The notes below the pieces were generated by a model, which saw only the letters and a list, made by a program, of their open reading frames with translations, had not been told where the DNA came from and ran no database searches. 64,000 nucleotides of DNA from Phanerochaete sordida. Lineage: Eukaryota > Basidiomycota > Agaricomycetes > Polyporales > Phanerochaetaceae. The translations under genes and the position numbers were made by a program. Below, piece by piece: positions 22,986 to 34,742 of this stretch (its first letter is position 1; the number at the start of each line of letters is the position of its first letter). Where the stretch lies: assembly GCA_019973155.2 (NCBI GenBank), contig BPQB01000049.1:62001-126000 (forward strand). Direction: 5' to 3'.

Positions 22986-25566
22986 ATGTCCGTGACACTG
23001 ACTCTTGTGGTGTACGATAGAGAGGCGGCCATGACTTCATGTTGGATTGCACTGTACAATATATGACTTGATGACCCGCTCGCTAGCAGATGTCGATGAG
23101 TGACCGAGGCAGCCGAAAGAAAGACGGCGTACGATTGGCCAGATCTCAACGTCTACTTACGTAATAAGACGCAGCGTCTATCCAGTCTTGCACTCGGTCC
23201 CGTTCGCCGCATTCCTTGACCACGATGTCTACTATATGCCCACCACTACTGTGTGATTGAGAGGGTCTGCGTCCGCTCCGCGTAAAGGCATACAGCTTTG
23301 CTGAACTCGTAGCCTTGGCCCCGTCATGCCGAGGTCGACGATGTAATCGTCCGGTCTTTGACTTGATTCTGTTACGCTTGTTCATGACTTTCACAGATCT
23401 TGCTGGGGCGAGTCTCTGAGGTCCTACTGTACTGGAGATGATGCGGCGCAAGATACGATGCTTCACGCCTCTGATGTCATCGTATGTTCTCTTCGCAATA
23501 GCAACTTTGCCGGCCAATTCTGAGTCAAGTGCCCCTGCGTTTTCTCATATGCCGTTGAGACCGCTGTGCACCGCGAAGCCAGATCGCGAATATCGGGACG
23601 AGGAGGCCGTGCTCGAGCACCCTGAATGCGAGTGCTTTGGAGCCACTCCCGCTTTATAGCCTCCATCTGCGTCATAGACCCCGGCAGCGCCGTGCGCCGC
23701 ACAATATACTGTACAGCAATGGCACCGTACACGTACCTGCGCCGAATTTAGACACGCCACCTTCGAGTGCGGGCATCAGGCTGCAGCTTCGAGGTATGCA
23801 CTGGCATCCATATCCCGGACTCTCTCGAACGTCTCCGTCCTGCAGCTCACGCCACCATCAGTAGCACAAACACGCTCGCAGGCATCGTCGTCTTTCGTGC
23901 CTAAGTACATGCGGGCCGTCGACACTCGTTTGAGCAGCGCAAGCACCTGTGTGGCCAGTCCCTGCGCCGCCCGCCTTCAGCATGGCACCCAAACGAGTGC
24001 ACCTGCAGGCATCGTCGCGGGTGTTGCTCCCGGGACTCGGGATCGTCCCGAGCAGCGTGCAGCCTGCGGGTTGCGCGATGGGACGATGGGCGACCTCGCC
24101 ATCGACGTGTCTGCGCCCGTGCAGGCGCAGACGAGCGGCTCCGCGGTGCGTTTCGACGCGTTTCAGTGCGTCGAGCTCGCCCGGACGCGTGGGCGCCACG
24201 AGCCCGGCGCCAGCGACGCCTGGCCCCGACGGTGCCGGAGTCGCGATAGGGCCCAGCGGCGTATCTATCGCACCTCCGAGGAATGGTTCGCAAGTGAACG
24301 GAGGATAGATAGCGAGGCACGGTCGGAGGCCTCGTCCTCAGGGTCTGGCGAACTTACGATGAAAGCGTCGACGACGAGCAGGGTACACATGATTTACTGG
24401 CCGGACGCGCCCGCTTCGCGACCATGTTGCCAGTTGCGCCGTGGTGGCCTTCCGGGAAGCAGCCTCTCACGGAGGGGAGAGAGGGTCTGAACTATGAGGT
24501 CGCGAGACCAGCAGGCTCGCACGAATGACATCTCCGCGCTGGCCGTGTGCGCAGTGGCTCGCTTTTAACACGGACATACGTACGTACGTACACAGCGTCT
24601 TCTGCGTCATCACGCGTGGCGGGAATAATCACAAGGATGTGGGTATGCTCGCCTCGCGACTTGGGTTGGCACAGCGAGGACGTAGGACGCGCTCCAAAGG
24701 CTTGTCAAGGATCGACTCGGGATCGCCTGTTCGAGCAGCGTGGATTCCGCGACGGAATGTCGGGGACAAGAGCGGCAGGCAGATCTCCGACTGGCTGTTG
24801 GCGTCGGTGATTCAGCACGCGCTCCGAGCATGGAAGAGGCTATCACACAGGCGTGTGAGGGGTGGGCGTTGGTTGTGCCGCGCGGTTTGTGCCCCAGAGA
24901 TGACATCTGGTCTCATCTGTGCTGCGCGAGGAGGACTGCCCAGGTTTTCAACGCCTTCGTCCCAATCGGGATGCGCACAGGAATGGTGGCGTTTCTGCAG
25001 ACGCCGGTGGGGCCGCCGGGCTGGACGCTGTTTGCGTCAGCGCCGGCCTCTGTAAGCATTCGAAAAATCCAGCAAAATTTCATTTCTCTTCCGCCGTCGA
25101 TCTCTCTCGAGCCCGACGCCCCCGCCCGCCCCCGACACCCCCAGCAGCGGCGGCGGCACACCCGCACGGCGCCGCCTGTGCGCCATCATGACTGATACGG
25201 GATGTCGGCAAGGGTTGATATGACGCCAAGGGAGGCTTCCTTGTAATGCCGGTCCCCGTTCTGGGGTGGCTATACTCCACCGCTGGGATGCGAACTACCA
25301 GCTCATCGATTTTTTTCAACCCGCCTCCAAAGCCCGAAAAGCTCTATATAAGCCCCCGCGCCCCCGCCATGCTCGCACAACGCACCCACCCTTAATTGCC
25401 CGTGTCTGCTGTTCGACGTCCAGTCTCTCCTTTGCGGAACACTCCTGTGCACACATCGTACGTGTCCGCGCACCTGCTTTGGCCACCTCAGGTCCACTCA
25501 CCGCCACCCACAGACGCGCACCTGCACTTGAACATTCACGCAACCAATACCACCACACCCACAACC
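22986..25566. other. 2.6 kb with no confident gene
   Basis: Long overlapping frames occur because the DNA is GC-rich, but none shows a recognisable domain. The best minus-strand candidate is 23517-23146 (123 codons, basic, containing KRTYDDIRGVKHRILRRI). A short ACGT tandem run lies near 24578-24597. The right end is the promoter of the F-box-like gene. Confidence 0.4.
25344..25350 (+). promoter_or_regulatory. TATA box of the F-box-like gene
   Basis: The sequence CTCTATATAAGCC lies about 220 nt upstream of the ATG at 25567, followed by a C-rich and pyrimidine-rich leader. This is a good TATA match for an intronless gene with a long leader. The assignment is from sequence and position only. 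Confidence 0.5.
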
Positions 25567-26514
25567 ATGACGTCCTCCCCGAGCCTCTTCGCCAAGCTCC
25601 CCAACGAGGTCCTCCACGAAGTCTTCCAGCACGCCGCGGCGCAGGACACGCACACCGCGCTCGCCCTCAGTCTCGTAGCGTCCTGGGTGAGGTATCTCGT
25701 CGAGCCTGTCCTCTACCACACCGTCGTGCTCTCCTCCGCCCGCAGCCTCCACTCCTTCCTCGCCGCGCTCTCACACAAGTCCGACCACTTCGGAAACCAG
25801 AACGTGAAGCACCTCGGCATCTTCGCCCAGGGCCCCGCCGACGCGATAGACAGGGTACTCGATGCCTGCAAGGGCGTCGACAGCCTCGCCTGTGGCTTCC
25901 CGCTCCCGGGCCACCCAGACACGCACGGGCCCCCGCCGTCCGTCAAGGCCCTCGAGTGCCCGAAGGAGCAGCACCTGCTCGGCATGGCCACCCGCGACGG
26001 CTGGGACATTGGCATGGTCGGGCCCACCGTCACGCACCTCCGCGTGCACCTCGGCAACCCGAAGCGGCTCACCGTCCCGCAGGGCGAGCCCATCGACGCC
26101 GCGAACCTCGACAGCCTCTCGTACCTCCCCGCGCTCACCCACCTCGCGCTCGTGTACAGGCCCACGAAGGCGCGCCCCGTCACGTCGCTCGTCCCCGCGC
26201 TCAAGCAGCTCGTGTCGCCGGCCGACACCGACGCCGACGCGCTCCCGCGCTCGCGCCTCACGCTCGTGCTCGTCCAGGTGCTCGGCCCGCAGGCGGCCGC
26301 CGCCGTCGACGCGCTCAACCAGGCCGTCCTTGCCGAGGGCGGCGACGCGCTGCGCATCGTCGCGGAGCGCGCGCCCAGCAGCGCCGTCTGCCAGTGGGAG
26401 GACAGCGTGCGCGGCGGCAAGACCGTGTGGGACACGGCCGAGGACGTCGTCCAGCGCCGGATCGCTGCGTCGGAGCGTACCGCTTGCCTCAGCAGGCTCG
26501 GCACTGAGTGCTGA
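25567..26514 (+). CDS. Intronless F-box-like protein
   Basis: A single exon of 315 codons with strong C/G third-position bias. The N-terminus LFAKLPNEVLHEVFQHAAAQD resembles an F-box (LPxEVLxxIF), which would dock the protein to Skp1 in an SCF ubiquitin ligase. The rest has short leucine-rich stretches such as VGPTVTHLRVHLGN and LSYLPALTHLALVYRP, common in agaricomycete F-box-like proteins, but no defined repeat domain. The ATG at 25567 follows a C/A-rich leader. Lack of introns contrasts with all neighbouring genes. The F-box call is moderate; a clade-specific protein with a degenerate F-box is equally possible. Confidence 0.65.
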   Translation: MTSSPSLFAKLPNEVLHEVFQHAAAQDTHTALALSLVASWVRYLVEPVLYHTVVLSSARSLHSFLAALSHKSDHFGNQNVKHLGIFAQGPADAIDRVLDACKGVDSLACGFPLPGHPDTHGPPPSVKALECPKEQHLLGMATRDGWDIGMVGPTVTHLRVHLGNPKRLTVPQGEPIDAANLDSLSYLPALTHLALVYRPTKARPVTSLVPALKQLVSPADTDADALPRSRLTLVLVQVLGPQAAAAVDALNQAVLAEGGDALRIVAERAPSSAVCQWEDSVRGGKTVWDTAEDVVQRRIAASERTACLSRLGTEC

Positions 26515-27759
26515 GCCTGCTTGCCTATCCCCCCTCCAACGATACCCGGAACGCATATGTTACCCCCTAGAGTATGCATACCCATCCTAATGGATCCGCA
26601 CTCGTGATCGTCCCCATGCATGTCCTTTAGACTACACCTCATGCTAGTGCCACTCCTTCCTCGTGTATTCTGTACCCACCTGTGTATGTAGATCAGCTCT
26701 TGCTTTCTTGTTCAATAGGGTCCTTGCAGGGACTTGTAATTCTATATATATTCCAGCTGCCCCCAATACGCTGCGTGCAGGAGGAGAGCTTGCGATATTC
26801 GCCACTCATTGGACTCTTTCACGTGGAGTAAACATAACCTGATTGGACGGAGACTCGACCCGGATGCTTACCACCTGAACATCACAGCTCGCCACAGCCA
26901 GCATCTTCTACAGTCCTGTCCTTATGAGATGTATTCTGAAGTGGTGCATTGTTGCTGCATGTCGCTCGCGTGGGTGTGACGTCTACTTGTGTCGCTGACA
27001 ATTCGCGATGCATGTATTGGACCTTTGCGTCGTCGCAGGAGTTTCCGAGGTCTTGCAGTCGTTTTCATCAGCGATTTCCGTACGCCATGACATTGACAGA
27101 ACGCTGTCGCTGAACTCCACACTGCTCAATCTCTGCTGCCCGCGGTGACCCAGGGTAACAATGCGTCGACGACATGGCGCGATGCCACACACCCGCCTGA
27201 TAGCGCAAATGCCTCCGACTCGAGCCAATCCGAGCCACACGCAGCACCGGGGCCGACGCTCGAGTCTTCCTTTCCCTCTCGCCCCGGACATCGGCCTGTC
27301 GGAATACTCGCCAGCGACCGCACAGCGCGCGCAGGACTGAACAGGTGCGTGATGCGCCTGCGCCGCGTCTGAGACAGCGCGCTCTGCGCCGGCAGCGAGC
27401 GCCTCGTCGAGCCCACCGTCGCCGCGGACGACCACGTAAAGGTGTCAGCCCGAAGCCGCCCCCGCTGACCTTCGCTGCCACAGCTGCCGCCGCCTGCGCT
27501 GCGAGCCACACGGAGCACGACGCGAGGAAGCACGGGCCCTGTTGCTTCGCACCCCCCGCACCGCCCGACCGCCGCGGCGGATGCCCACGCTGCCACTGCC
27601 TGCCTCCCTCCGCACGCTTGCACGGGCTTCTCTCGGCCCAGGTGCGTCCCCGCTGCCGCTCGGACACTCGACGTCGTGCTGACTGGCACGTTGGACGCGG
27701 CAGCCCGCTACAGAACCTTCCGCCCCGCGTGGACCGCGACGACCGCGCTGCGCACCGCC
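26515..27759. other. Intergenic, no gene seen
   Basis: About 1.25 kb. The left part is AT-richer 3' flank. From 27100 it is strongly GC-rich with long overlapping frames on both strands that lack any recognisable domain. Confidence 0.4.
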
Positions 27760-28661
27760 ATGTCCGCCTCTGAGCCCCCCGCCGCCCTGCGGCCCGCGAA
27801 CGCGCGCGAGGAGAGAAGATGGAACAGGGTAAGCACGCGAGGCTTCGCCGTTCTGCCCGCGACCGATCGACGCTTCGCGCACAGCTCGCCGACGCCATGT
27901 CGCGCTTCCACGACTACTTCAAGGCAGAATGTAAGTTGCCGCGACTTCTGTGCGATGGTCCACTCACCGCGTCTTCGCCCGCCTTTGCTTCGCGCCGTCC
28001 CCGCGGTCCACAGTCAATGCTATCTACGAGGTTCGCGCGCCGCTTCCTTGTACGGAAGGCCCCGCTTCGCCGCGTTAAACTCTCTATCCTAGATGGCCGA
28101 TGGGTCGTTCAACCGACGTGGGATGAACCTGCGGATGTACCTCTCGGAGGCCGGTGAGCTTAGGAAACGTGCGTCTCTCTTGTGCTGGCGGCGATTCTTC
28201 GTCTTGGCGGGTCTCAGAGGCTATGTGCAGACTTGACCGTACACCACACGATCGAAGAGCGCCACATCTTCCCTGTGCTCGCAAAGCGAATGCCCGCGTT
28301 CAAGAACGAGGAGCAGCACATCAAGAGCCACCACGCCATACACGAAGGTGCGTCCTCTTGTGGGTACACACAGCGCGCGACGTCATAGGTTGCATCGCAG
28401 GACTGGATGCGCTTGGCGCGCTCATCGAGAAGTGGCTCGCGGAGCCCTCGGCGTACAGCCCGGAGGAGATGAAGGCGTGCCTCGATGCCTGGCGCGAAGT
28501 GCTCTTCAAGCACCTAGACGAGGAGGTGCGTTGCCTCTTCGACGGCCCCGGTGGCTGCTTCTCATGCTTCCTATCGCGCTGTTTGACAGGTCGAAGATCT
28601 TCGCGGCGAGAACATGAAGAAATACTGGACCCTGGAGGAGGTCGAACGGATTATGATCTAA
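27760..28661 (+). CDS. Hemerythrin-like HHE-domain protein
   Basis: HHE-domain proteins are four-helix bundles that bind a di-iron centre through His/Glu residues. Seven exons (27760-27828, 27885-27930, 28014-28030, 28091-28151, 28231-28347, 28401-28525, 28590-28661) give 168 residues. Candidate ligands: MSRFHDYFKAEFN (helix 1), LTVHHTIEERHIFP (helix 2, with H..HxxEE/H), EEQHIKSHHAIHEG (helix 3) and KHLDEEVEDL (helix 4). Exon 3 is a 17-nt microexon needed to keep FNAIYE in frame. No targeting signal is obvious, so a cytosolic protein. The physiological role (oxygen, nitric oxide or iron handling) is unknown. Confidence 0.85.
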
Positions 28662-30195
28662 TAGAAAGTGCTCTCGGTCGTACTCGTACGTATGCCGAAC
28701 CTGTGTACACGTTGAACTCAGGGCCATGCGCCTGCATCGTCCCGATGCTGCGTGCCGTGCACGGCGAACACTCGCAAAGTGCGAGCCGTATGGTGTGCTT
28801 CCCTCGTCAGCAGTACGTCCCGGTCGCCGACCTGGGCCAGGGTAGCTGCACGTTAGAAACCCAATCTGCATGCTGGACAGCTCGCATCGTGCCCGTACGC
28901 GTTGCCCATCAGCTGTCTGGGCATGTCGATGTGTGCAAGCACATGTCTGCGTGCACATCCCCCAGATTCTGCAGGCAGCGGACGCCACTCGAGCTGAGCC
29001 CACGTTCGGGTTCGATTGGCTCCCTGACAGCCACGATCCCGCCGTCAGGGTGTATCAAGGGCGTGTCGCGAGTGGGATACTGCCTCATGGCGCGTACGCA
29101 GCTCCTTGGAAATTGCATGTCGTTATATGTCAAGTAGAGTGTGCACTCTAATGAACCTGGTGCGCCGTATCATGCAGACATAAAGCAACCCCACCCCGCG
29201 TGGAGCCGCTGTTGGGCACGCTTTGTCTGTAGTCGGCCTTTCCAAGGACCCAACCTGCTACCCTCGTGGGGACTTGTCGCCGCCACCTGCGCGATTGACG
29301 ACCTGCACAGCTGCAGCGCTGCCAGACATGCTCAGGCGCCCAAGCACATATTGCGGCGTTGCGCCGACTCCTCTCTCCCAAAAATAGCCACCGTCGACTT
29401 CAATCCCGCCCGCCCCTCTGCAATGCTTTTGAAAATCTCCTGAAATCCTGTCGATCACATTCAGCGAAGATCGAGTGCGCCCACGCGCAGCTGCGGGATG
29501 CAAAGTTCGAGCGCAGTCGGCGGGTGTTGCTTCCGCCTGCACAAGCACGACCAAACCGTCCGTCGGCGGCCGTGGCGGCCTCGTCGTCGGGGCCTTCCCT
29601 CGCCTTGTCACAGCCTAGTCTGCGGTCTCAGGCGGGCCGACGAACTCTCGCAGCAGTGTATGTGCACGTTTGCTCCGCTGTTAGCGTTTGCGCTCGCGCA
29701 CCTCAGGAACCTCGGAGAGCTGATGGGCTGCGCGCCCATAACGCTCGGGAGCGAAAAGCTGTGCACCTTACCTGCGCGTCTCCCGCTAGCGCGGTGGAGG
29801 CCTCCTCGTCCTGCATCGCCCGTCGCGTTCCACGAGATGTTCGTTGAGCAGGACCACACCGAGATGCGCCCCATCACAGCCGCGCTTGCCGGCTCGACGG
29901 TCTCCCCGACATCGCGCACAATCGCGACACGCATCGTGCATCACGCTCCGGCGGCCGTGGGCCCGTGGCTGCGGTAAGGTTGACCACCTGCGTATCTAGC
30001 GGTGATGCGCACCGCAAACTCATTGTATTGGGTGCTGCGCGGCCTCCCATTATCCAGGAAACGACCCCGCCGCGAACAGCCTCCGCCCCCTCGTCCAATG
30101 GGGAGACGCTCAGCTGCCAGGTACGCTGGATCTGATCGGGGCGACGGTAGTTTGCTCGAATGCTGCCCGCGGAGGACGCACCCCTGACGCGACTC
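28662..30195. other. Intergenic, no gene seen
   Basis: About 1.5 kb with scattered frames but no family resemblance and no consistent splice model. It contains the upstream region of the transporter gene. Confidence 0.4.
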
Positions 30196-30203
30196 TATAA
30201 AAG
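30196..30203 (+). promoter_or_regulatory. TATA box of the DHA2 transporter gene
   Basis: CTCTATAAAAGC is a close TATA consensus, 76 nt upstream of the ATG at 30272 and followed by a pyrimidine-rich tract (CCCCCCTCCCTCTCCCCCCCTCC), the arrangement expected of a core promoter. A TATA-type promoter fits an inducible transporter; inducibility is inference. Confidence 0.6.
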
Positions 30204-30271
30204 CAATATCCTCGCCTTGATGGACCTACCGTCCCCCCTCCCTCTCCCCCCCTCCAGCGCGGCCCCCAGCG

Positions 30272-32557
30272 ATGATTATCGCGTACCGCTACGGCCGCAA
30301 GAAGTACCAGGAGCGCAAGGCGCGAAAGGCCGCCGAGGCGAATGGCGTGCAGCCAGTACAGGGCCAGACTGCTCACCGCGCGGCGGGAGCTGGGTCATCG
30401 CAGTCCACGCCGGTGCTGCAACACGAGGAGCCCGCGCCGCCCAAGAGCAAAGGCCTGAGCGCGGAGTCGAAGTGGTCGCTGCTGCTGCTCGCCGCGCTCG
30501 CCATCCCCGTCTTCCTCGAGACGCTCGACTACACCGGTACGCACATCCCGCTCGCGTCCCGGCCCACCTCTCACCGTCACGTCGGCAGTTGTCGCGACTG
30601 CGCAGGTGCACATTGCGGTATGTTCATCAGCGGTTCTCTGACATAAGAAGCACGCTGACGCGCCCACGTTCGCCAGTCCGTCTTCAACAGGCTCGACCTG
30701 CAGAGGTGCGCGTGTCTGTCGCGATGTTGACTACGCTCTTACTTATCGTCCCGCGTCCAGCTACATCGGCACGATCTATCTCCTCACATCGACCGTGTTT
30801 TTACCGCCGTTCGCGTCGATTTGCGACATATTTGGAAGGCACTGGGCCCTGCAGATCGCCCTCGTCCTGTTCATGGTCGGGAGCGCGATCAGCACAGGCG
30901 CTCAGAACATGGCGACGATGATAGCGGGGAGAGGTGTTGCTGGCATTGGCGGCGCAGGCCTTTTGGCTGTGAGTTTCCGTGCAGGCAGTCATCTCCGCTC
31001 GCAATTAATGGAATTGCCCAGGTCGTGCGGATTGTCCTCACGGACTCGGGCTCGCTGAACACGACTAATTGGCAACAGGCTATCCTATTCGTTCTTTACA
31101 CCATTGGATACTGTTTGGGTCCGTTCATCGGTGGAGAGCTGCTCACAGTCTCGTTCCGATGGATCTTTGCGATCAAGTGTGTCCCAGTAGCATCGTTCTT
31201 GGTGCATCGCTCACAAATCCCTCAACAGTCTGCCGTGCGCGGCCGTGGCTATGGTCCTTGCTTCCCTGCTACTCCGCGGGCGCGCAAAGGGGACACAACC
31301 CTCCCGGCGCGTCCCAGCGTCCATGGCCGGGCACGAAACCTTCACGGACAAGCTCCTGCGCATCGACTGGGTCGGCGCCGTCTTCTTCATGGCGGGCGGC
31401 ATCCTGCTGCTGCTCGCGCTCAACTGGGGCTCGAACGAGCGGTGGGACCAGGCGAAGGTGATCGCGTGCTTCGTCGTCGGCGGCGTCTGCATCGCCGTGT
31501 TCCTGCTCTGGGAGTACTTCCTCGAGCGCGAGGAGGTCGCCGCGCGCCCCGCGTCGAGCCGCCTGCGCGCGACGGACCCGATGATCCCGCTCGAGCTCTT
31601 CCGCGCGCGCGACATCTGCATCGTCATGTACGGCACCTTCGTCTCGGGCATGATCATGCTCGTCATGTTCTACTTCGTCGCGATCTTCTTCGTCATCGTC
31701 GTCGGCAAGACGGCGACGAACGCTGGTGTGCAGCTCATCTACTTCGCGCCGGGCATGGTGTGTATCTCGCGTTCTGCGCGCCTGCATCGTACCTCACGCG
31801 TGTTCTCCTAGGGCGGCGGCAGCCTGATCGCCATGCAGATCACGAGGCTGCTCAGGCAGCCGCGATATGCCATCTGGCTCGGCGGCGCCGTCTCCACCGT
31901 CGCCATCGGCCTAATTTCCATGGGCATGGACCAGAACAAGCAGAACCTCGTCAACGGCTTCATGGTCATGGCGGGCGCCGGCACAGGCATGGTCATCGCG
32001 CCCTACGCCATTCAGGCGCGTTTCGCGCAGCCCGCAGACCGCAACGCCATCGTCTCCGCGCTGACGCTCTTCGTACGTCGCACCCGGCCTGTCCCCCACG
32101 CAGTGCGTGCTGACCCGCAGCGCAGTTCCGCTCGTTCGGCGGCACGGTCGGCCTCGCGCAGTGCGCCGCAGTGCTCAACGGCAAGGTGAACCACTATATC
32201 CGCGCGCTCATCGAGGACGGCACGCTCTCGCCCGACCAGGCCGCCGCCGTCGCCGCCGCGTCTGCGTCCGGCCTCGACTCGCTCGACAGCATCAACGCGC
32301 TCCCGGGCCCCGTCCAGACACTTGTCCGCGACGCGTTCCGCCAGGGCTCACGCTGGGCGTTCATCTCCCTCATCCCCTGGTGTGCCCTCGCGTTCCTCGT
32401 GTCGCTCTTCCTGGGGAAGATCCGCGATGGCGACAGGGGCGTCGGCAACACCGAGAGCCCACGCGAGCCCGACCTGCACTACGACGCGACGAAACAGGAT
32501 GCAAGCTCGCCGAACCTGAACAAGATCCAGGAAAAGCCGAGTGCGGAGCAGGTTTGA
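30272..32557 (+). CDS. Major facilitator superfamily transporter, DHA2-like (14-helix)
   Basis: DHA2 proteins are proton antiporters exporting drugs, toxins or siderophores. Eight exons (30272-30536, 30589-30617, 30677-30705, 30761-30968, 31022-31176, 31229-31757, 31812-32072, 32126-32557) total 1,908 nt, 635 residues. The basic N-terminal tail precedes helix 1 (LFxETLDYTVVATAQVHIA region). The loop 2-3 signature SICDIFGRH and IAGRGVAGIGGAGLL mark the family. Later helices include VGAVFFMAGGILLLLALNWG, GMIMLVMFYFVAIFFVIVV and WAFISLIPWCALAFLVSLFLG. The tail is hydrophilic. Two 29-nt microexons split helix 1. No biosynthetic cluster is next to it, so the substrate cannot be guessed. Confidence 0.88.
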
Positions 32558-32801
32558 GTAGTTCGCGGAATGTTGACGAGCAAAATGACCTTGACGATAT
32601 TGAACGATATTGTAGACTTGCTGTAATACTGCGCGATCCTTCTTGGGGTACTGTCTTTATTTATTGCACCGCACAGGCCTACCTGGGCCAACGGATACCC
32701 ATATTACTTTTCCTCGGACCCGAGCAGTGTGAAAACGTAACATCCCGATTGACTAGCATACACGGAGGCTCAGGCTCCAGCGTCGAACCATCGCCCGTCG
32801 G

Positions 32802-34476
32802 TCAACCGGGTACGCCGTTGGACCCTGTCGCAGGTCCGGCACCGGGATCGGGGCCAGGAGTCGATGGCGCCGAGCCTGTCGCAGGCGCAGCGGCGGTGCG
32901 CCCAGTGGCGCTGAGCGCACTGAGGAGCACGGCGAGGCCGCTCGCCTGCGCCTGCCCGAGCGCGGCCACGTTGATGTCGAGGCTGAGCATCGTCCCGTTG
33001 TGCGTCGTGCCGCGGAGCACGCACGCGGGCTGCGGGTAGTTCGCCGGCGGCGCGTTGGCCGCGGGCACCGGGACGATCCCGAGCGCCGAGAGCGACACGA
33101 GCGACGATACCGGGAGGTGCACCGGTATGGGCGCCATGCTGGCGGCGGGCGGCGCAGGGGCTGCTTGCGCGGGTGCTGGCGTCGCAGGTGCTACTGGTGT
33201 TGGTGGAACGGGTGTCGACGCTCCGGATGGGGGCACAGAAGTTGGTGATGCCTGCGAGCTTGCGTATGTTACGGAAGGAGGCGCAAGCTGCAGGACGGGC
33301 ACGTTCGAAGGGGTCCGGGACATGGGAGTTGCTTTTCGCGGAGCCGCAGATGTGCTTGCGGTCGCAGGTGGCGTGTACGAATACGGCGTACCATACGGCT
33401 GGGCGTAGGGATACGTGTAGTTTCTGTACTGTGCAGCGTACGCTGCCGGGCTTGCAGCAAAGGTCGAGGTGATCGGCGTGGCCATGACACCTGGTGGAGG
33501 GTAGTATGGTAGTCGGGCTGCCACCGGTGTTGACGGTGCAGGCGGCGGTGGGGCGGCTGCCGCCGCCGCCGCCGCAGCTGCCGCCCTCTTCTCGCGTTCA
33601 ATGCGGTCGAGCTCGGCTTTCGCGTCCCGATATTCGTTATTCAGCTTCGTGAGTTCGACCTTCTCCGCCTCGAGCGCCGCCTGCGCGAGGACGTACGCCT
33701 GGTCGTCGGGTGCGCGGCGCTGCAGACACATGAGCCCCCACACAGCACGCAGCCACGCACACGCACCTTGCCCTCGTTCGTGCGTGCGCGCCGGAAGCGC
33801 CGCTCGAGCGCGGCCTTGCGGCGCCAGCACTGCAGCGCGAGCCTCGTCTCTGCAGGGGTCATGTAGCGCGCGCGAACACACGGGGGCGAGGGGGCGGGCG
33901 GTGCGCACCGGCCATTTCGTCGCGGAGCAGCTCCTCCTCCGTCGCCTTGCGCTTGCCCTTCGCCGCGGCGCGCAGGTCGCCCGCGGGGTGCTGGAAGACG
34001 TGGTACGGCAGCAGCCGGCGCACGGCGTCGCCCGCGTCCGCGAACGGCGCGTCCACGTCGGGGCGCAGCGCTGCGGTCTGGTCCGCCGCGATCCGCTGGG
34101 CGATGCTGCGCGGCACGGTGTCAGTGTCGCTGCGGCGGGGCGGGCGGCGGGCGACGCACCGTGCGGCCGTTTGTGCCATGGCTTCCGCCTCTGCGGCGTC
34201 TCTCCCCTTCTGCGCTGCCCTCCTCTGGACATCCTGGACGAGGGCCTCGACATTCACGCTGACGAGCGGGCGCGGCGCAGCGGGTGTTGCGGGCGTTGTG
34301 GCGTCTGCATTCGCCGTAGGGCCTGACGAGCTAGACGCGGGGACGTCAGAGGTCGACGGCGCGCGCGAGACGCTGCCCTCCGCAGCGACATGGCTCGTGG
34401 ATGCTGACGGGCCTGCCGAGGACGGTGCGGGCGTGGAGGGGGTCGCAGGAGCAGGACTTTCAGGAAACGTCGACAT
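32802..34476 (-). CDS. GLTSCR-domain protein (BICRA-like conserved region)
   Basis: Exons 34476-33909, 33849-33767 and 33719-32802 give 522 residues. The central region RIAADQTAALRPDVDAPF followed by AVRRLLPYHVFQ matches the conserved GLTSCR domain, whose animal members BICRA/BICRAL are subunits of the non-canonical BAF (SWI/SNF) remodeller. A basic helix with LALQCWRRKAALERRFRRAR and a coiled-coil-like stretch (KAELDRIEREKR) follow, then an alanine run of about 11 residues and a long Pro/Ala/Ser/Thr-rich tail with low complexity. The N-terminal 70 residues are also disordered. Nuclear chromatin role is inferred from the family. The stop is 245 nt from the convergent transporter stop. Confidence 0.75.
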
Positions 34477-34742
34477 CCCAGTCGCTCGCTTTACTCGACC
34501 CTCATTCTGACGCTGACCCGTGACCGTGCGAGTTTAGGGCAGGCGGCAGGCGACTACAAATATCTGACACCGGTGCAGGGAAATATTTCCAGACCAATTC
34601 ATTCCAAGTGAGAACCCTGCGCTTCTGCTACGTACAGTGTACGCGACTGCCTGAACCGCGACATCACCACCTCGGACCACCTCGAGGTCGCGTCCTAAAA
34701 ATACCTCGCCCGCGCGCACCGCAGGAGATCCAACTCCTCGAT

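Noticed and set aside
24578..24597. ACGT tandem run
   Set aside because: Too short and isolated to call a satellite; probably chance microsatellite.
25266..26642. Overlapping frames of 240-410 codons around the F-box-like gene on both strands
   Set aside because: Low-complexity Arg/Pro/His or Glu/Arg/Val translations without domains; the frame from 25567 alone shows an F-box-like start and normal composition.
30272..34476. A secondary-metabolite cluster around the transporter
   Set aside because: Neighbours are a chromatin protein and a cell-cycle gene; no backbone or tailoring enzymes are present.
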